A stretch of 64,000 bases of DNA, taken from positions 1,094,578-1,158,577 of the forward strand of contig CANLOL010000001.1 in the NCBI GenBank assembly GCA_947492905.1. Reading direction: 5' to 3'. Of the stretch, positions 8,628-18,092 are shown one piece after another; within the stretch, counting starts at the first letter, position 1; every line of letters begins with the position of its first letter. A program made the translations under genes and the position numbers. The DNA comes from an uncultured Sphingorhabdus sp. GTDB lineage: Bacteria; Pseudomonadota; Alphaproteobacteria; Sphingomonadales; Sphingomonadaceae. Below the pieces are notes generated by a model that had not been told where the DNA came from, made no database searches, and saw only the letters and a list, made by a program, of their open reading frames with translations.

Positions 8628-9791
8628 ATGGGGTCTATCGTGAAACCAGCAAAAATATTACATCTTCACAGCAGTTTTGATCTGGGCGGCAAAGAAGCGC
8701 GCGCGGTGCAATTGATGAATAAATTTGGCAAAGCGGCGCACCATACTATTATATCCGCTGTGCCCGATGCTATGTCAGCAGCCAAAGCTATTGATAGCAA
8801 AATAGCAGTGGAATTTCCCAATGAAGATTATGGTGAATGCCCTGCGCTGCATGGTAAACCATCGCTTAGCCGCTACCGCGAAATTAGCGATTATATGAAA
8901 CAATTTGATCTCATATTATCCTATAATTGGGGATCAATGGATGGCGTTATGGCGCATACAATTTATGGAAAGAAAAAAGGGTTAGCGCCGCTTATCCATC
9001 ATGAAGATGGTTTTAATCATGATGAGATTGAAAAATTAAATTGGAAACGTAATGTTTTCCGCTCGATCGCATTACAGCGCGTCCATAGCGTGATAGTCCC
9101 ATCGACGATTTTAGAAAATATCGCCATAAAAACATGGAAACAGCCTAGCGGACGGGTGATAAGAATTGCCAATGGCATAGCCCTTAAAAACTATGCAAAG
9201 AAAGCGCAATTCGGGTCATTTCCCGGTCTCAAAAAACGCGATGGTGAGGTTATCGTTGGCACAGTAGCGGGATTGCGCCCAGTTAAAAATCTTACCAAAA
9301 TGGTGCGCGCTGTTGCTGCGGCTGGCGATCATGTTAAATTGGCTGTAGCTGGCGAAGGCCCTGATAGAGAGGCTATTGAAGCAGAGGCCAAGCGCCTTGG
9401 TATCGAAGATAATATTATCATGCCGGGCTTTTTGCGCGACCCATCGCGCTTTATCGGTTTGTTTGATATTTTTGCTTTATCCTCATTGAGCGAGCAATTT
9501 CCGATTTCATTGGCCGAGGCAATGGCGGCGGGGGTTCCCGCTTTATCAACTGATGTTGGCGATGTGCGCAATATGGTCAGCGATGCCAATGCGGATTATA
9601 TTATCGATCGCAATGATGATGATGCTTATAATGCGGCGTTACAGGCTCTGGCTAATGATGAACAATTGCGCCAAAAAATTGGTCAGGATAATCAAGTTAA
9701 GGCGCAAATAGAGTTTGACGAAAAGACTATGATTGCCAGATATATAAAGATATATGGCATGGCCATGGGACGTCCTAATTTTGCGAAGTAA
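8628..9791 (+). CDS. Glycosyltransferase, GT4-like (GT-B fold)
   Basis: A 387-residue family 4-type glycosyltransferase. The N-terminal domain opens with KILHLHSSFDLGGKEARA, the acceptor-side glycine-rich loop of this family; the C-terminal nucleotide-sugar domain shows VGTVAGLRPVKNL, VAGEGPDREAIEAEA, MPGFLRDP and the EX7E-like segment SEQFPISLAEAMAAGVP. Donor and acceptor are unknown; a role in a surface polysaccharide or lipid head group is an inference. Start: the ATG at 8628 is taken; a GTG at 8640 is nearly as good because GGGG lies six bases before it. No signal peptide or membrane segments. Confidence 0.87.
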   Translation: MGSIVKPAKILHLHSSFDLGGKEARAVQLMNKFGKAAHHTIISAVPDAMSAAKAIDSKIAVEFPNEDYGECPALHGKPSLSRYREISDYMKQFDLILSYNWGSMDGVMAHTIYGKKKGLAPLIHHEDGFNHDEIEKLNWKRNVFRSIALQRVHSVIVPSTILENIAIKTWKQPSGRVIRIANGIALKNYAKKAQFGSFPGLKKRDGEVIVGTVAGLRPVKNLTKMVRAVAAAGDHVKLAVAGEGPDREAIEAEAKRLGIEDNIIMPGFLRDPSRFIGLFDIFALSSLSEQFPISLAEAMAAGVPALSTDVGDVRNMVSDANADYIIDRNDDDAYNAALQALANDEQLRQKIGQDNQVKAQIEFDEKTMIARYIKIYGMAMGRPNFAK

Positions 9792-9842
9792 AGTCATATA
9801 TAGCCATAATTTATAATTCTTAATGCCATCTCAATTAAAGCA

Positions 9843-11300
9843 TTGCTTTCCTATAGAGGACAGGCAATAAGCTTGACGAAACTACGGGGGAAGTGTGTGT
9901 TCAAAGGTTTAAAACCGATCCTATATGCCGGCAAAGAAGTATGGCCGCTTATCGAAGGTGGTAAAGGTGTTTCTGCGACCAATCATGCTAGCGCGGGTGC
10001 TTGGGCTGCTGCTGGTGGAATTGGTACTGTTTCTGCGGTTAATGCTGATAGCTATGATGAAAATGGCGATGTAATCCCTCAAATTTATCACGGCAAAACA
10101 CGCGGTGAACGGCATCGCGAACTTATCCAATATGGTATCGATGGAGCTGTGACTCAGGTCAAAAAAGCTTTTGAATTATCGGGTGGTAAGGGCGCCATAA
10201 ATATCAATGTATTGTGGGAAATGGGCGGCGCAGAAGAAATTTTGCATGGCGTATTAGAGCGCACAAAAGGCATGGTTGCTGGCGTAACATGCGGGGCAGG
10301 GATGCCCTATAAATTATCTGAAATCGCCAAACAATATGGCGTGCATTATCTGCCTATTATCAGCAGCGCACGGGCATTTCGCGCGCTTTGGAAACGTTCC
10401 TATAAAAAAGTTCCTGAATATTTAGCAGCCGTTGTTTATGAAGATCCTTGGCTCGCCGGTGGGCATAATGGCCTATCGAATGCCGAAGACCCAAGACAGC
10501 CGCAAGACCCGAAACCGCGCGTAAAAGATTTACGCGATGTCATGCGCAAAGAGGGTATATCGGATGATGTGCCGATCATTATGGCGGGCGGTGTCTGGTT
10601 CTTGCGCGATTGGGCGGATTGGATTGACAATGAAGAATTAGGGCAAATAGCTTTCCAATATGGCACGCGACCATTATTGACCAAAGAAAGCCCTATCCCC
10701 GACCGTTGGAAAGACAAATTAACCGACATTAAAGAGGGTGATGTTTTACTGCATAAATTCTCACCCACTGGATTTTATTCTAGCGCCGTTAAAACGGAAT
10801 TTTTGATGGATTTAGATGCTCGGTCTAAGCGTCAGATTCTCTATGGCAAAGAGCGATGCGAGACCTATGCATCACAATTGGATGTTGGCGTTAAAGGCAA
10901 AAATTTTTGGGTGAGCGGTGAAGATTTGGGACGCGCGCGCCAATGGGTGGCTGCTGGTTTTACCAAGGCCTTAAAGACACCAGACAATAGTTTGGTATTT
11001 GTCACCGAAGAAGATTCCGAAATCATTCGCAAAGATCAAAAAGATTGTATGGGCTGCTTATCGCATTGCGCTTTTTCATCATGGAAAGATCATGATAATT
11101 TCACCACAGGCCGCCTTGCTGATCCGCGCAGTTTTTGTATTCAAAAATCCTTACAAGATATTGCCCATGGCGGCGATCCAGAACAAAATCTAATGTTTGC
11201 TGGGCATGCGGCCTATAATTTTAGCACCGACCCATTTTATTCAAATGGATTTGTTCCAACGGTGAAGCAATTGGTGGATCGCATTTTAACGGGCGACTAA
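9843..11300 (+). CDS. Nitronate monooxygenase / 2-nitropropane dioxygenase-like FMN protein
   Basis: A TIM-barrel flavoprotein of the NMO/2NPD superfamily. The core reads KPILYAGKEVWPLIEGGKGVSATNH (split as the substrate loop), AGGIGTVSAVNADS, AGVTCGAGMPY and IMAGGVWFLRDW, the last close to the FMN phosphate site. The C-terminal part carries CMGCLSHC, a Cys cluster characteristic of this longer subgroup and of unknown role. Oxidation of nitronates is the family reaction; the true substrate of this clade is not known. The longest frame starts with TTG at 9843; a GTG at 9897 preceded by GGGGGA is the likelier start, giving about 467 aa with VFKGLKPIL at its front. A GNAT gene begins immediately after the stop. 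Confidence 0.85.
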   Translation: MLSYRGQAISLTKLRGKCVFKGLKPILYAGKEVWPLIEGGKGVSATNHASAGAWAAAGGIGTVSAVNADSYDENGDVIPQIYHGKTRGERHRELIQYGIDGAVTQVKKAFELSGGKGAININVLWEMGGAEEILHGVLERTKGMVAGVTCGAGMPYKLSEIAKQYGVHYLPIISSARAFRALWKRSYKKVPEYLAAVVYEDPWLAGGHNGLSNAEDPRQPQDPKPRVKDLRDVMRKEGISDDVPIIMAGGVWFLRDWADWIDNEELGQIAFQYGTRPLLTKESPIPDRWKDKLTDIKEGDVLLHKFSPTGFYSSAVKTEFLMDLDARSKRQILYGKERCETYASQLDVGVKGKNFWVSGEDLGRARQWVAAGFTKALKTPDNSLVFVTEEDSEIIRKDQKDCMGCLSHCAFSSWKDHDNFTTGRLADPRSFCIQKSLQDIAHGGDPEQNLMFAGHAAYNFSTDPFYSNGFVPTVKQLVDRILTGD

Positions 11301-11765
11301 ATGTCTTCTTATAGCATCATATTAGATGATCTGAGCCGTGAAGATGTACGGGCTTTGATTAGCTCTCATGTGTCTAATATGCATAATACAACTCCCACAG
11401 AATTTGCATTTGCTATGGATGTTGATGCCCTAAAAGCTGATGATATTGATGTATGGACATTGTGGGATAGAGATATTCTGATGGGATGCGGTGCGCTGCA
11501 TCAATTGAATAGCTCTCATGGTGAGATTAAATCTATGCGCACCCATGTGGATTTTTTGCGGCGCGGCGTTGCGGCTCTATTATTGGATCATATTATATCC
11601 GAAGCGCGCGCAAGAGATTATAATATAATATCCCTAGAAACCGGCACTGCGGCAGAATTTGAACCTGCTGTTCAACTCTATAAAAAATATGGTTTCCAAA
11701 AAGGAGGGGCCTTCGCCGATTATGGTGAAAGCCCCTACAATCAATTTTATCATTTAACGCTCTAA
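11301..11765 (+). CDS. GNAT family N-acetyltransferase
   Basis: A 154-residue acetyltransferase with the GNAT fold: WTLWDRDILMGCGAL (beta strands 2-4), GEIKSMRTHVDFLRRGVAALLLDHII (the acetyl-CoA binding motif A, in which the pyrophosphate loop is RRGVAA) and the C-terminal YKKYGFQKGGAFADY motif. The start codon abuts the stop of the nitronate monooxygenase-like gene, so the two are co-transcribed and probably translationally coupled. Substrate unknown; small-molecule amine or protein N-terminus are both possible. Confidence 0.87.
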   Translation: MSSYSIILDDLSREDVRALISSHVSNMHNTTPTEFAFAMDVDALKADDIDVWTLWDRDILMGCGALHQLNSSHGEIKSMRTHVDFLRRGVAALLLDHIISEARARDYNIISLETGTAAEFEPAVQLYKKYGFQKGGAFADYGESPYNQFYHLTL

Positions 11766-11766
11766 G

Positions 11767-11838
11767 GCGGTATTTAGCTGTCAAGATTCCCTATGCTTTT
11801 GCTGTCAAGATCCCCTAAGCTTTAGCTATCGAGATCCC
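11767..11838 (-). repeat. Three tandem 24-bp copies of the ammonium transporter gene 3' end
   Basis: Read on the minus strand, 11838-11815, 11814-11791 and 11790-11767 are diverged copies of one 24-bp unit. Shared core: GGGATCTTGACAGC-like sequence followed by A-rich bases and AGCTTAG/AGCATAG. The first unit holds the last codons (Asp-Leu-Asp-Ser) and stop of the transporter gene; the other two lie downstream of the stop. Copies differ at a few positions, so the expansion is not very recent. Confidence 0.8.
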
Positions 11839-13138
11839 ACGCGCGCTCACCATGGTTTGCAATGTCTAATCCATCGCGCTCATCATCTTCGCTAACGCGC
11901 ATTGGGATGACCATGGAAATCGCCAGAGCCAGAAGCACGCTGCCGAAAGCTGACCAAAGCGCGACTGAACCGATGCCGATAATTTGGATAACGAATTGAC
12001 CCATCATAGAGCCGTCATCGCCATAACCAACGCCGCCAAATGATTCGCTCATTAAGAAAGCGACGAGCAAAGAACCCAGCATACCGCCAACGCCGTGAAC
12101 AGCGAAAACATCAAGTGAATCATCAATCTTCATTTTGTTTTTGACCAAGCCAATGGCAAAATAACAGATGATCGCTGCCAACAGACCGATTACGATAGCA
12201 CCGCCTGCGGATACGTTTAGCGCCGCCGGTGTGATGGTAGCAAGGCCCGCAATCGCGCCCGTTGCCCAACCCACAGTTGTTGGTTTGCCAATCTTAATTT
12301 TCTCAATCAAAATCCAAACCAGCGAAGCCACTGATGCTGCTAAATGTGTGTTCAAAATGGCCGATGAAGCATCATCATTAGCCGCTACCGCGCTGCCGCC
12401 ATTAAAGCCGAACCAACCAACCCATAGCAAGGCTGCGCCAACAAATGTAAGCGCAGGGCTATGCGGTAACATCATTGATTTGGGCCAACCCGTGCGCTTG
12501 CCAACCAGCATAGCAGCAACCAATGCAGAGACACCCGCTGTGGTATGCACAACGATACCGCCAGCGAAATCAACAACGCCAATTTCTGCAAGCCAGCCGC
12601 CGCCCCATACCCAATGGGCTACAGGAGCATAAACAATTAAGCCCCATAGTGCACAGAATGCCACGACCCAACCAAACCGTGCGCGCTCTACCCATGCACC
12701 AACCATCAAGGCGGGCGTAATAACCGCAAAGGCCATTTGGAAGATTGCAAAGGTGCTTTCTGGAATTAATAATCCATCGCGTACATTGCCCAAAACGATA
12801 AGCATCCAAGCATTACCGCCACCAATGATACCATTGCTGACATCACCAAAGGCCAATGTATATCCGACAATCACCCACAAAATAGAAGCTATAGCCGCCA
12901 CTGCGCCGCATTGGATCAGTACCGATAGAAAGTTTTTTGATCGCACAAGGCCACCATAAAATAAGGCAAGGCCTGGTAAAGTCATCAGCAATACCAAAGC
13001 AGTAGAGGATAATATCCAAGCAGTATCGCCGCTATCGGCTGCATCAATTTGTGCCAAATCAACAGCTTCTTGCGCAAATGATGGCATATTGGCGAATATT
13101 GTAGACAGCGTGATAGCTGCAAATATTTTGCGTAACAT
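11822..13138 (-). CDS. amtB: Ammonium transporter, Amt/Rh family
   Basis: Inner-membrane ammonium channel, 438 aa. A signal peptide (MLRKIFAAITLSTIFANMPSFA) precedes about eleven transmembrane helices, as usual for AmtB precursors. Typical segments: TALVLLMTLPGLALFYGGLVRSKN, AWVERARFGWVVAF, PVAHWVWGGGWLAE, FAGGIVVHTTAGVSAL with the pore histidine, LLWVGWFGFNGGSA, and FAVHGVGGMLGSLL with the second pore histidine (given here in parts). Ammonium uptake for glutamine synthetase is the known role. No glnK/PII gene is adjacent, unlike many bacteria. The gene's 3' end is duplicated in tandem just downstream. Confidence 0.96.
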   Translation of the reverse strand: MLRKIFAAITLSTIFANMPSFAQEAVDLAQIDAADSGDTAWILSSTALVLLMTLPGLALFYGGLVRSKNFLSVLIQCGAVAAIASILWVIVGYTLAFGDVSNGIIGGGNAWMLIVLGNVRDGLLIPESTFAIFQMAFAVITPALMVGAWVERARFGWVVAFCALWGLIVYAPVAHWVWGGGWLAEIGVVDFAGGIVVHTTAGVSALVAAMLVGKRTGWPKSMMLPHSPALTFVGAALLWVGWFGFNGGSAVAANDDASSAILNTHLAASVASLVWILIEKIKIGKPTTVGWATGAIAGLATITPAALNVSAGGAIVIGLLAAIICYFAIGLVKNKMKIDDSLDVFAVHGVGGMLGSLLVAFLMSESFGGVGYGDDGSMMGQFVIQIIGIGSVALWSAFGSVLLALAISMVIPMRVSEDDERDGLDIANHGERAWDLDS

Positions 13139-13372
13139 GAACTAAAATTCCCCTACTAAACATAATGCTAACGCATGATTATCAGATACTGATTTCAAGG
13201 TTATGCTTATAAATAATTTATTGTTATAAATTCACTTAAACATATAGAATCAAATTATAAAGCTATTTTATAGCCGCCAGTGAAAATAATTGTTGAAAAA
13301 TATGGGGCATGAGACCCGACAATTGCTTAAACTCTAGTCTTTAAACTCAAGACCTTAAACTCTGGCTATTTC

Positions 13373-14371
13373 CTAGGAAAGGCCATCCAATATCTGATCG
13401 GGCGGTCGATGCCCATCGGCCCAAACGCGAATATTGGCGATAACTCGCTCTCCTGATGCTGTGCGTCCTTCAAATGTTGCGCTGCCCATATGCGGCAGTA
13501 ATACGACATTGGCCAGAGCAAGCAGACGTTTATCCACCGCTGGTTCATGGGTATAAACATCTAGGCCAGCGCCAGCAATTTGCTCTTTCTCTAAAGCCTC
13601 GATTAGAGCATTTTCATCAATAATCTCGCCGCGCGATGTGTTGATAATATAGGCATTGCTGCGCATTAATGCTATTCTGTCCGCATTAATCAGATTATCG
13701 GTTTCGCGCGTTAAGGGGCAATGTATCGAAATAATATCGCTGCGCGCTATCAGGCGATCAATATCTTCTTCATAGCTAATGCCCAATTCATCTTCGCTCG
13801 AAGCTGGCAGCCTTTTGCGCTTATTATAGAGTATCGATAATCCCAATGCTTTGGCGCGGCGAGAAACGGCTTCTCCGATACGGCCAAAACCAATGATGCC
13901 AAGTGTTTTGCCGCTTATCCTATGGCCAAGCATAGAAGATGGGTCCCATCCTTGCCAATCGCCAGAGCGCATTAATTTTTCGCCCTCTGCTAGGCGGCGC
14001 GGGACAGACAATATTAATGCCATCGTCAAATCTGCTGTATCATCTGTGAATACGCCGGGCGTGTTGGTAACGATAATATTGCGTTTTTTCGCAGCTGCTA
14101 AATCAATATGATTTACACCAGAGCCGAAATTGGCGATTAATTTAACGCTATCGGGCAAACATTCTATGAAATCTGCGTCAATTGTATCGGTGACCGTAGG
14201 AACCAACACTTCTTTATTGGCCAAACCATCGATGATTTCTTTTTGTGTCATCGCATGATCATCTGTGTTAAAATCACAATTAAATAATTGCGCCATTCTC
14301 TCTTCGACGGCGGGCAATAGCTTGCGCGTAACGAGGACATTTGGTTTTACTGATCTTTTGCCTTGATTCAT
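13373..14371 (-). CDS. D-isomer specific 2-hydroxyacid dehydrogenase (glyoxylate/hydroxypyruvate reductase-like)
   Basis: A 332-residue NAD(P)-dependent 2-hydroxyacid dehydrogenase. The Rossmann motif is GIIGFGRIGEAVSRRAKALG; the substrate side shows FGSGVNHIDLAAAK; catalytic Arg in NTSRGEIIDENAL, acidic residue in the GLDVYTHEPAV segment, and catalytic His in LLPHMGSAT. The overall pattern fits the GyaR/glyoxylate reductase group, but substrate cannot be fixed from sequence. Cytoplasmic. It is divergent from the SH3-domain gene across a 105-bp gap that must carry both promoters. Confidence 0.9.
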   Translation of the reverse strand: MNQGKRSVKPNVLVTRKLLPAVEERMAQLFNCDFNTDDHAMTQKEIIDGLANKEVLVPTVTDTIDADFIECLPDSVKLIANFGSGVNHIDLAAAKKRNIIVTNTPGVFTDDTADLTMALILSVPRRLAEGEKLMRSGDWQGWDPSSMLGHRISGKTLGIIGFGRIGEAVSRRAKALGLSILYNKRKRLPASSEDELGISYEEDIDRLIARSDIISIHCPLTRETDNLINADRIALMRSNAYIINTSRGEIIDENALIEALEKEQIAGAGLDVYTHEPAVDKRLLALANVVLLPHMGSATFEGRTASGERVIANIRVWADGHRPPDQILDGLS

Positions 14372-14476
14372 TTACCCTAATTTACTTTCTTTTACGCAAA
14401 CCTATATTTCTCTATCTTGTGCAATGTTATATTTTTATTTTATAGAGAATAAAATCTCAGAGGAATAGCAATTAAT

Positions 14477-14989
14477 ATGACTATCAAATCCCTTAGCATA
14501 TCAGCGTCAACGATACGCTATGTAATATTATTGTCCGTGGCAATTTTATTTGGATTATCCATGAGCGTTTCCGTGGATGCTCAAAATAAGCGCAAGACAC
14601 CTTATTGGGCATCTATTGATGAACCAGAAGCACGGATGCGCACTGGCCCTAGCACTGAATATCCGGTGAAATGGGTCTATAAGCGCGAAAAGCTTCCCAT
14701 TAAAGTCATTGATATTCATCAAGACTGGCGCAAGATAGAAGACCCTGATGGCGATCAAGGTTGGATGCATGTGCGCTTGCTTAGCCCTGTGCGCACCGCC
14801 ATGGTGATTGGCAAATCTAATGCCGAATTATTAGATGAGCCGTCTCCTAACGCCAGAGTAGCATGGCGTGCAGAGCCCGGCGTAGTGGGCCGTATCGAAG
14901 ATTGCAAAGATGGATATTGCCGCATGGATGTAGCGGGCCGCGCAGGATATATTGATGTTCGCAAAATTATGGGCGAAGAAAAAATCTAA
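14477..14989 (+). CDS. Exported SH3-like domain protein
   Basis: A 170-residue protein with an N-terminal signal/anchor segment (residues about 15-36, hydrophobic, ending SVDAQNKRK) and two bacterial SH3-like modules: YWASIDEPEARMRTGPSTEY with VIDIHQDWRKIEDPDGDQGW, then AELLDEPSPNARVAW with GYCRMDVAGRAGYID. This is the SH3_4 (DUF1058) pattern common in alphaproteobacteria. Such domains bind cell wall peptides or act as periplasmic structural modules; no catalytic domain is present. A GAGGAA ribosome site lies just upstream of the ATG. The stop codon lies inside the terminator hairpin. Confidence 0.87.
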   Translation: MTIKSLSISASTIRYVILLSVAILFGLSMSVSVDAQNKRKTPYWASIDEPEARMRTGPSTEYPVKWVYKREKLPIKVIDIHQDWRKIEDPDGDQGWMHVRLLSPVRTAMVIGKSNAELLDEPSPNARVAWRAEPGVVGRIEDCKDGYCRMDVAGRAGYIDVRKIMGEEKI

Positions 14990-14998
14990 CGCCCATAA
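14967..14998. terminator. Bidirectional terminator between SH3 and thiolase genes
   Basis: A 9-bp perfect stem (TTATGGGCG with CGCCCATAA) encloses a 14-base loop. It overlaps the last codons of the SH3 gene and lies between two convergent genes; A/T-rich flanks on both sides fit bidirectional use. Confidence 0.5.
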
Positions 14999-15036
14999 AT
15001 ATTATATAAGACCAAATAAAATCAGGCCAAAACCTA

Positions 15037-16224
15037 TTACATAATCTCTATGGCTATGGCCGTAGCTTCCCCGCCGCCAATACAGAGGCTGGCAACGCCT
15101 TTGGTTTTGCCTTGTGTTTTTAACGCATTGATAAGCGTCACCAATATACGTGTGCCCGATGCACCAATGGGGTGACCCAATGCTGTCGCACCGCCATTGA
15201 CGTTAATCTTATCGTGCGAAATACCCAAATCATGCATGGCAAACATAGCAACGCAAGCAAAGGCTTCGTTCACTTCGAACAATTCCACATCATTGATTGA
15301 CCAACCTGCACGCTCCAAACATTTTTGAATAGCGCCTACCGGTGCAGTGGTGAATGCGGATGGTTCATGCGCATGCGCTGCATGGGATACGATACGGGCG
15401 ATAGGTTTCGCGCCTTTTTCTTTTGCGGCGCTTTCGCGGCTTAATACAATTGCTGCTGCACCATCAGAAATTGAAGAGCTGGTAGCGGCTGTAATTGTGC
15501 CATCTTTGGCAAAGGCTGGGCGTAGCGACGGTATTTTATCGGGGCGACCACGGCTAGGAGCTTCGTCAGTATCGACAACCACATCGCCTTTGCGACCTGA
15601 TATTGTAACGGGTACAACTTCATCGGCAAATGCACCGCTCTCAATAGCTGCTTTAGCGCGTTCCAATGATGTTATAGAATATTGATCCATACTCTCGCGG
15701 GTTAATTGATATTCATTCGCTGTATCTTGGGCAAATGTTCCCATAGCGCGGCCCTCTTCATAGGCATCTTCCAGACCATCTAGGAACATATGGTCATAGG
15801 CCGTATCATGGCCGATGCGCGCACCGCTGCGATGTTTTTTGAGCAAATAAGGAGCATTGGTCATGCTTTCCATACCGCCAGCAATCATAAAATCTACCGA
15901 GCCAGCCGCCAGAGCTTCTGCACTCATAATGACGGTTTGCATGCCTGATCCGCATACTTTGTTGACGGTGGTTGCTTGGACGGATTTGGGCAGCCCTGCG
16001 TTTAATGCTGCTTGGCGAGCAGGCGCTTGGCCCAAGCCTGCGGGCAGAACGCAGCCCATATAGATGCGGTCAAAATCTGCGCCATCAATGCCTGATCTCT
16101 CTACGGCTGCTTTAACGGCAGTAGACCCCAAATGCGTTGCGCTGGCATCTGATAATGCGCCTTGCATAGCGCCCATTGGAGTGCGGGCATAAGATAGTAT
16201 TACAACGGAATCAGATTGGCTCAT
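15037..16224 (-). CDS. Acetyl-CoA acetyltransferase / thiolase
   Basis: Condensing or degradative thiolase, 395 aa, the usual length. Nucleophile Cys91 in NKVCGSGMQ; His351 in GHPIGASG; second catalytic Cys381 in CIGGGEA; the family tag NVNGGATALGHPIG precedes it. Converts two acetyl-CoA to acetoacetyl-CoA or the reverse (PhaA/AtoB type by motif pattern). No phaB or phaC gene is nearby, so link to polyhydroxyalkanoate synthesis is not shown. Start ATG at 16224, divergent from the aldehyde dehydrogenase gene. Confidence 0.92.
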   Translation of the reverse strand: MSQSDSVVILSYARTPMGAMQGALSDASATHLGSTAVKAAVERSGIDGADFDRIYMGCVLPAGLGQAPARQAALNAGLPKSVQATTVNKVCGSGMQTVIMSAEALAAGSVDFMIAGGMESMTNAPYLLKKHRSGARIGHDTAYDHMFLDGLEDAYEEGRAMGTFAQDTANEYQLTRESMDQYSITSLERAKAAIESGAFADEVVPVTISGRKGDVVVDTDEAPSRGRPDKIPSLRPAFAKDGTITAATSSSISDGAAAIVLSRESAAKEKGAKPIARIVSHAAHAHEPSAFTTAPVGAIQKCLERAGWSINDVELFEVNEAFACVAMFAMHDLGISHDKINVNGGATALGHPIGASGTRILVTLINALKTQGKTKGVASLCIGGGEATAIAIEIM

Positions 16225-16399
16225 TGGGAATCCTTTTCAATGGGGGTGATGGTAATTCTATAATGTTGCAGATGGTTGTTTGCAATTCATCATTCATATT
16301 TATTTGATCGGCGCTAATTTTTTTCAATCCCATAAAGAAAGTTTCTTTTTGCAATCTTATTAAACTGCTCTATAAATTCATTAAAGTAGGAGAGATATT

Positions 16400-17833
16400 A
16401 TGAGTGATACCATTAAAGCAGATATGCAAAACATATTGGAAAAGCAGCGTAAATCCTTTACCGCAGCTTTGCCTGAGCCCCTATCTATGCGCCAGGATAG
16501 GCTGGATCGCGCTATTGCGATGGTGCTCGATCATAAGGATGAATTTGCTAGCGCAGTCTCTGAAGATTTTGGCCATAGAAGCGTCGAGCAAACCTTGCTT
16601 ACGGATATTATGCCATCGGTTAGCGCGCTTAAACATGCGAAAAAGCATTTGAATAGCTGGTCGCGCAATGAAAAACGCAAGCCTACTTTCCCATTGGGCA
16701 TGATAGGATCAAAGGCCGAAGTGGTCTATCAACCTAAGGGCGTGGTCGGGGTGATTGCCCCTTGGAATTTCCCCGTTGGCATGGTGATGGTGCCGATGGC
16801 GGGTATATTAGCCGCTGGCAATCGCGCTATGATAAAGCCATCCGAATTTACGCCGCGCGTTTCAGAATTATTTGAGCAAATTGTTCCCAAATATTTTGCC
16901 GAAGAAGAAATGGCCGTCTTTACGGGGGAAGCTGATGTCGGACAGGCCTTTTCTGCGCTTGCTTTCGATCATATGATATTCACGGGTGCGACGTCGGTTG
17001 GCCGCCATATCATGCGGGCGGCTGCGGATAATTTGGTGCCTGTCACTTTGGAACTTGGCGGGAAATCGCCCACCATCATCGGGCGCAGTGCTGATACTAA
17101 AAAAGTGAGCGAGCGCGTTGCATTGGGCAAGATGATGAATGCTGGACAGATTTGCCTAGCGCCAGATTATCTAATGGTGGCTAAGGATCAAGAGAGCGAT
17201 GTTATTGATGGATTAAAAGAGAGCGTGGCTTCTCAATATCCCACATTGCTGCACAATGATGATTATACATCGGTGGTCAATGGCCGCAATTATGAACGCC
17301 TGCAAAGCTATTTGGAAGATGCCAAAGAGAAAGGCGCGGAGCTTATCGAAGTCAATCCTGCCAATGAGGATTTTGAAAGCTCGAACGGTAATAAAATGCC
17401 GCTTACCATAGTGCGCAATGTCAATGATGATATGAAGGTCATGCAAGAAGAAATTTTTGGCCCCATATTGCCTATCATGACCTATGAAAGCATGGATGAG
17501 GTGGTAGATTATGTGAACGATCATGATCGCCCGCTGGGTCTATATTATTTCGGCAAAGATAAGGATGAAGAAAATCAAGTGCTCGATAAAACAATATCTG
17601 GCGGCGTGACGATTAATGATGTTATTTTCCATAATGCAATGGAAGACCTGCCCTTTGGGGGTGTTGGGCCATCGGGTATGGGCAATTATCATGGCTTTGA
17701 TGGATTTAAGACATTCAGCCATACCAAAGCTGTGTATCGCCAAACGGGCGTTGATGTGGCTGCAATGGGCGGGTTTAAAGCGCCTTATGGCAAATCAACG
17801 CAATCCACATTGAATCGTGAATTGAAAAAATAA
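16400..17833 (+). CDS. Coniferyl-aldehyde dehydrogenase-type aldehyde dehydrogenase
   Basis: NAD(P)-dependent aldehyde dehydrogenase of the short class-3-like subgroup (477 aa) annotated as coniferyl aldehyde dehydrogenase (CalB). Motifs: GVIAPWNFPVGMV at about 117-129, IKPSEFTPR, FTGATSVGRHIM, general base Glu218 in LELGGKSPT, nucleophile Cys252 in NAGQICLAPDY, and FGGVGPSGMGNYHG near the C-terminus, diagnostic for this subgroup. The true substrate may be a long-chain or aromatic aldehyde. An AGGAGAG ribosome site lies upstream. A strong terminator follows the gene. Confidence 0.88.
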   Translation: MSDTIKADMQNILEKQRKSFTAALPEPLSMRQDRLDRAIAMVLDHKDEFASAVSEDFGHRSVEQTLLTDIMPSVSALKHAKKHLNSWSRNEKRKPTFPLGMIGSKAEVVYQPKGVVGVIAPWNFPVGMVMVPMAGILAAGNRAMIKPSEFTPRVSELFEQIVPKYFAEEEMAVFTGEADVGQAFSALAFDHMIFTGATSVGRHIMRAAADNLVPVTLELGGKSPTIIGRSADTKKVSERVALGKMMNAGQICLAPDYLMVAKDQESDVIDGLKESVASQYPTLLHNDDYTSVVNGRNYERLQSYLEDAKEKGAELIEVNPANEDFESSNGNKMPLTIVRNVNDDMKVMQEEIFGPILPIMTYESMDEVVDYVNDHDRPLGLYYFGKDKDEENQVLDKTISGGVTINDVIFHNAMEDLPFGGVGPSGMGNYHGFDGFKTFSHTKAVYRQTGVDVAAMGGFKAPYGKSTQSTLNRELKK

Positions 17834-17852
17834 GGCGGCATAAATACGATAT

Positions 17853-17884
17853 ATGAGCCTCTTAAAACTAAGAGGCTCATTTTT
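17853..17884 (+). terminator. Rho-independent terminator after the aldehyde dehydrogenase gene
   Basis: Perfect 12-bp stem (ATGAGCCTCTTA with TAAGAGGCTCAT), four-base loop, then a T run. It separates the dehydrogenase gene from tRNA-Leu. Confidence 0.88.
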
Positions 17885-17964
17885 GCATTGCATCCTATGC
17901 TGTGTCCCGCTAGTGAGACGCTCTATTTCGGATATTGGCGCCACCGCTAATATCTGCAAAAGGC

Positions 17965-18049
17965 GCCCCTGTGGTGGAATTGGTAGACGCGCCGCACTCA
18001 AAATGCGGTTCTTAACGGAGTGCCCGTTCGAGTCGGGCCAGGGGCACCA
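17965..18049 (+). tRNA. tRNA-Leu(CAA)
   Basis: 85-nt class II tRNA. Acceptor GCCCCTG pairs with CAGGGGC, then A and an encoded CCA. D-loop GTGGAATTGGTAGAC; anticodon stem CCGCA/TGCGG with loop CTCAAAA, anticodon CAA (reads UUG); a long variable arm of about 13 nt; T arm GCCCG-TTCGAGT-CGGGC. Confidence 0.97.
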
Positions 18050-18092
18050 TTTTCCAGATTTTATTGAACATGGACCTGTTTTATCCCTAATA

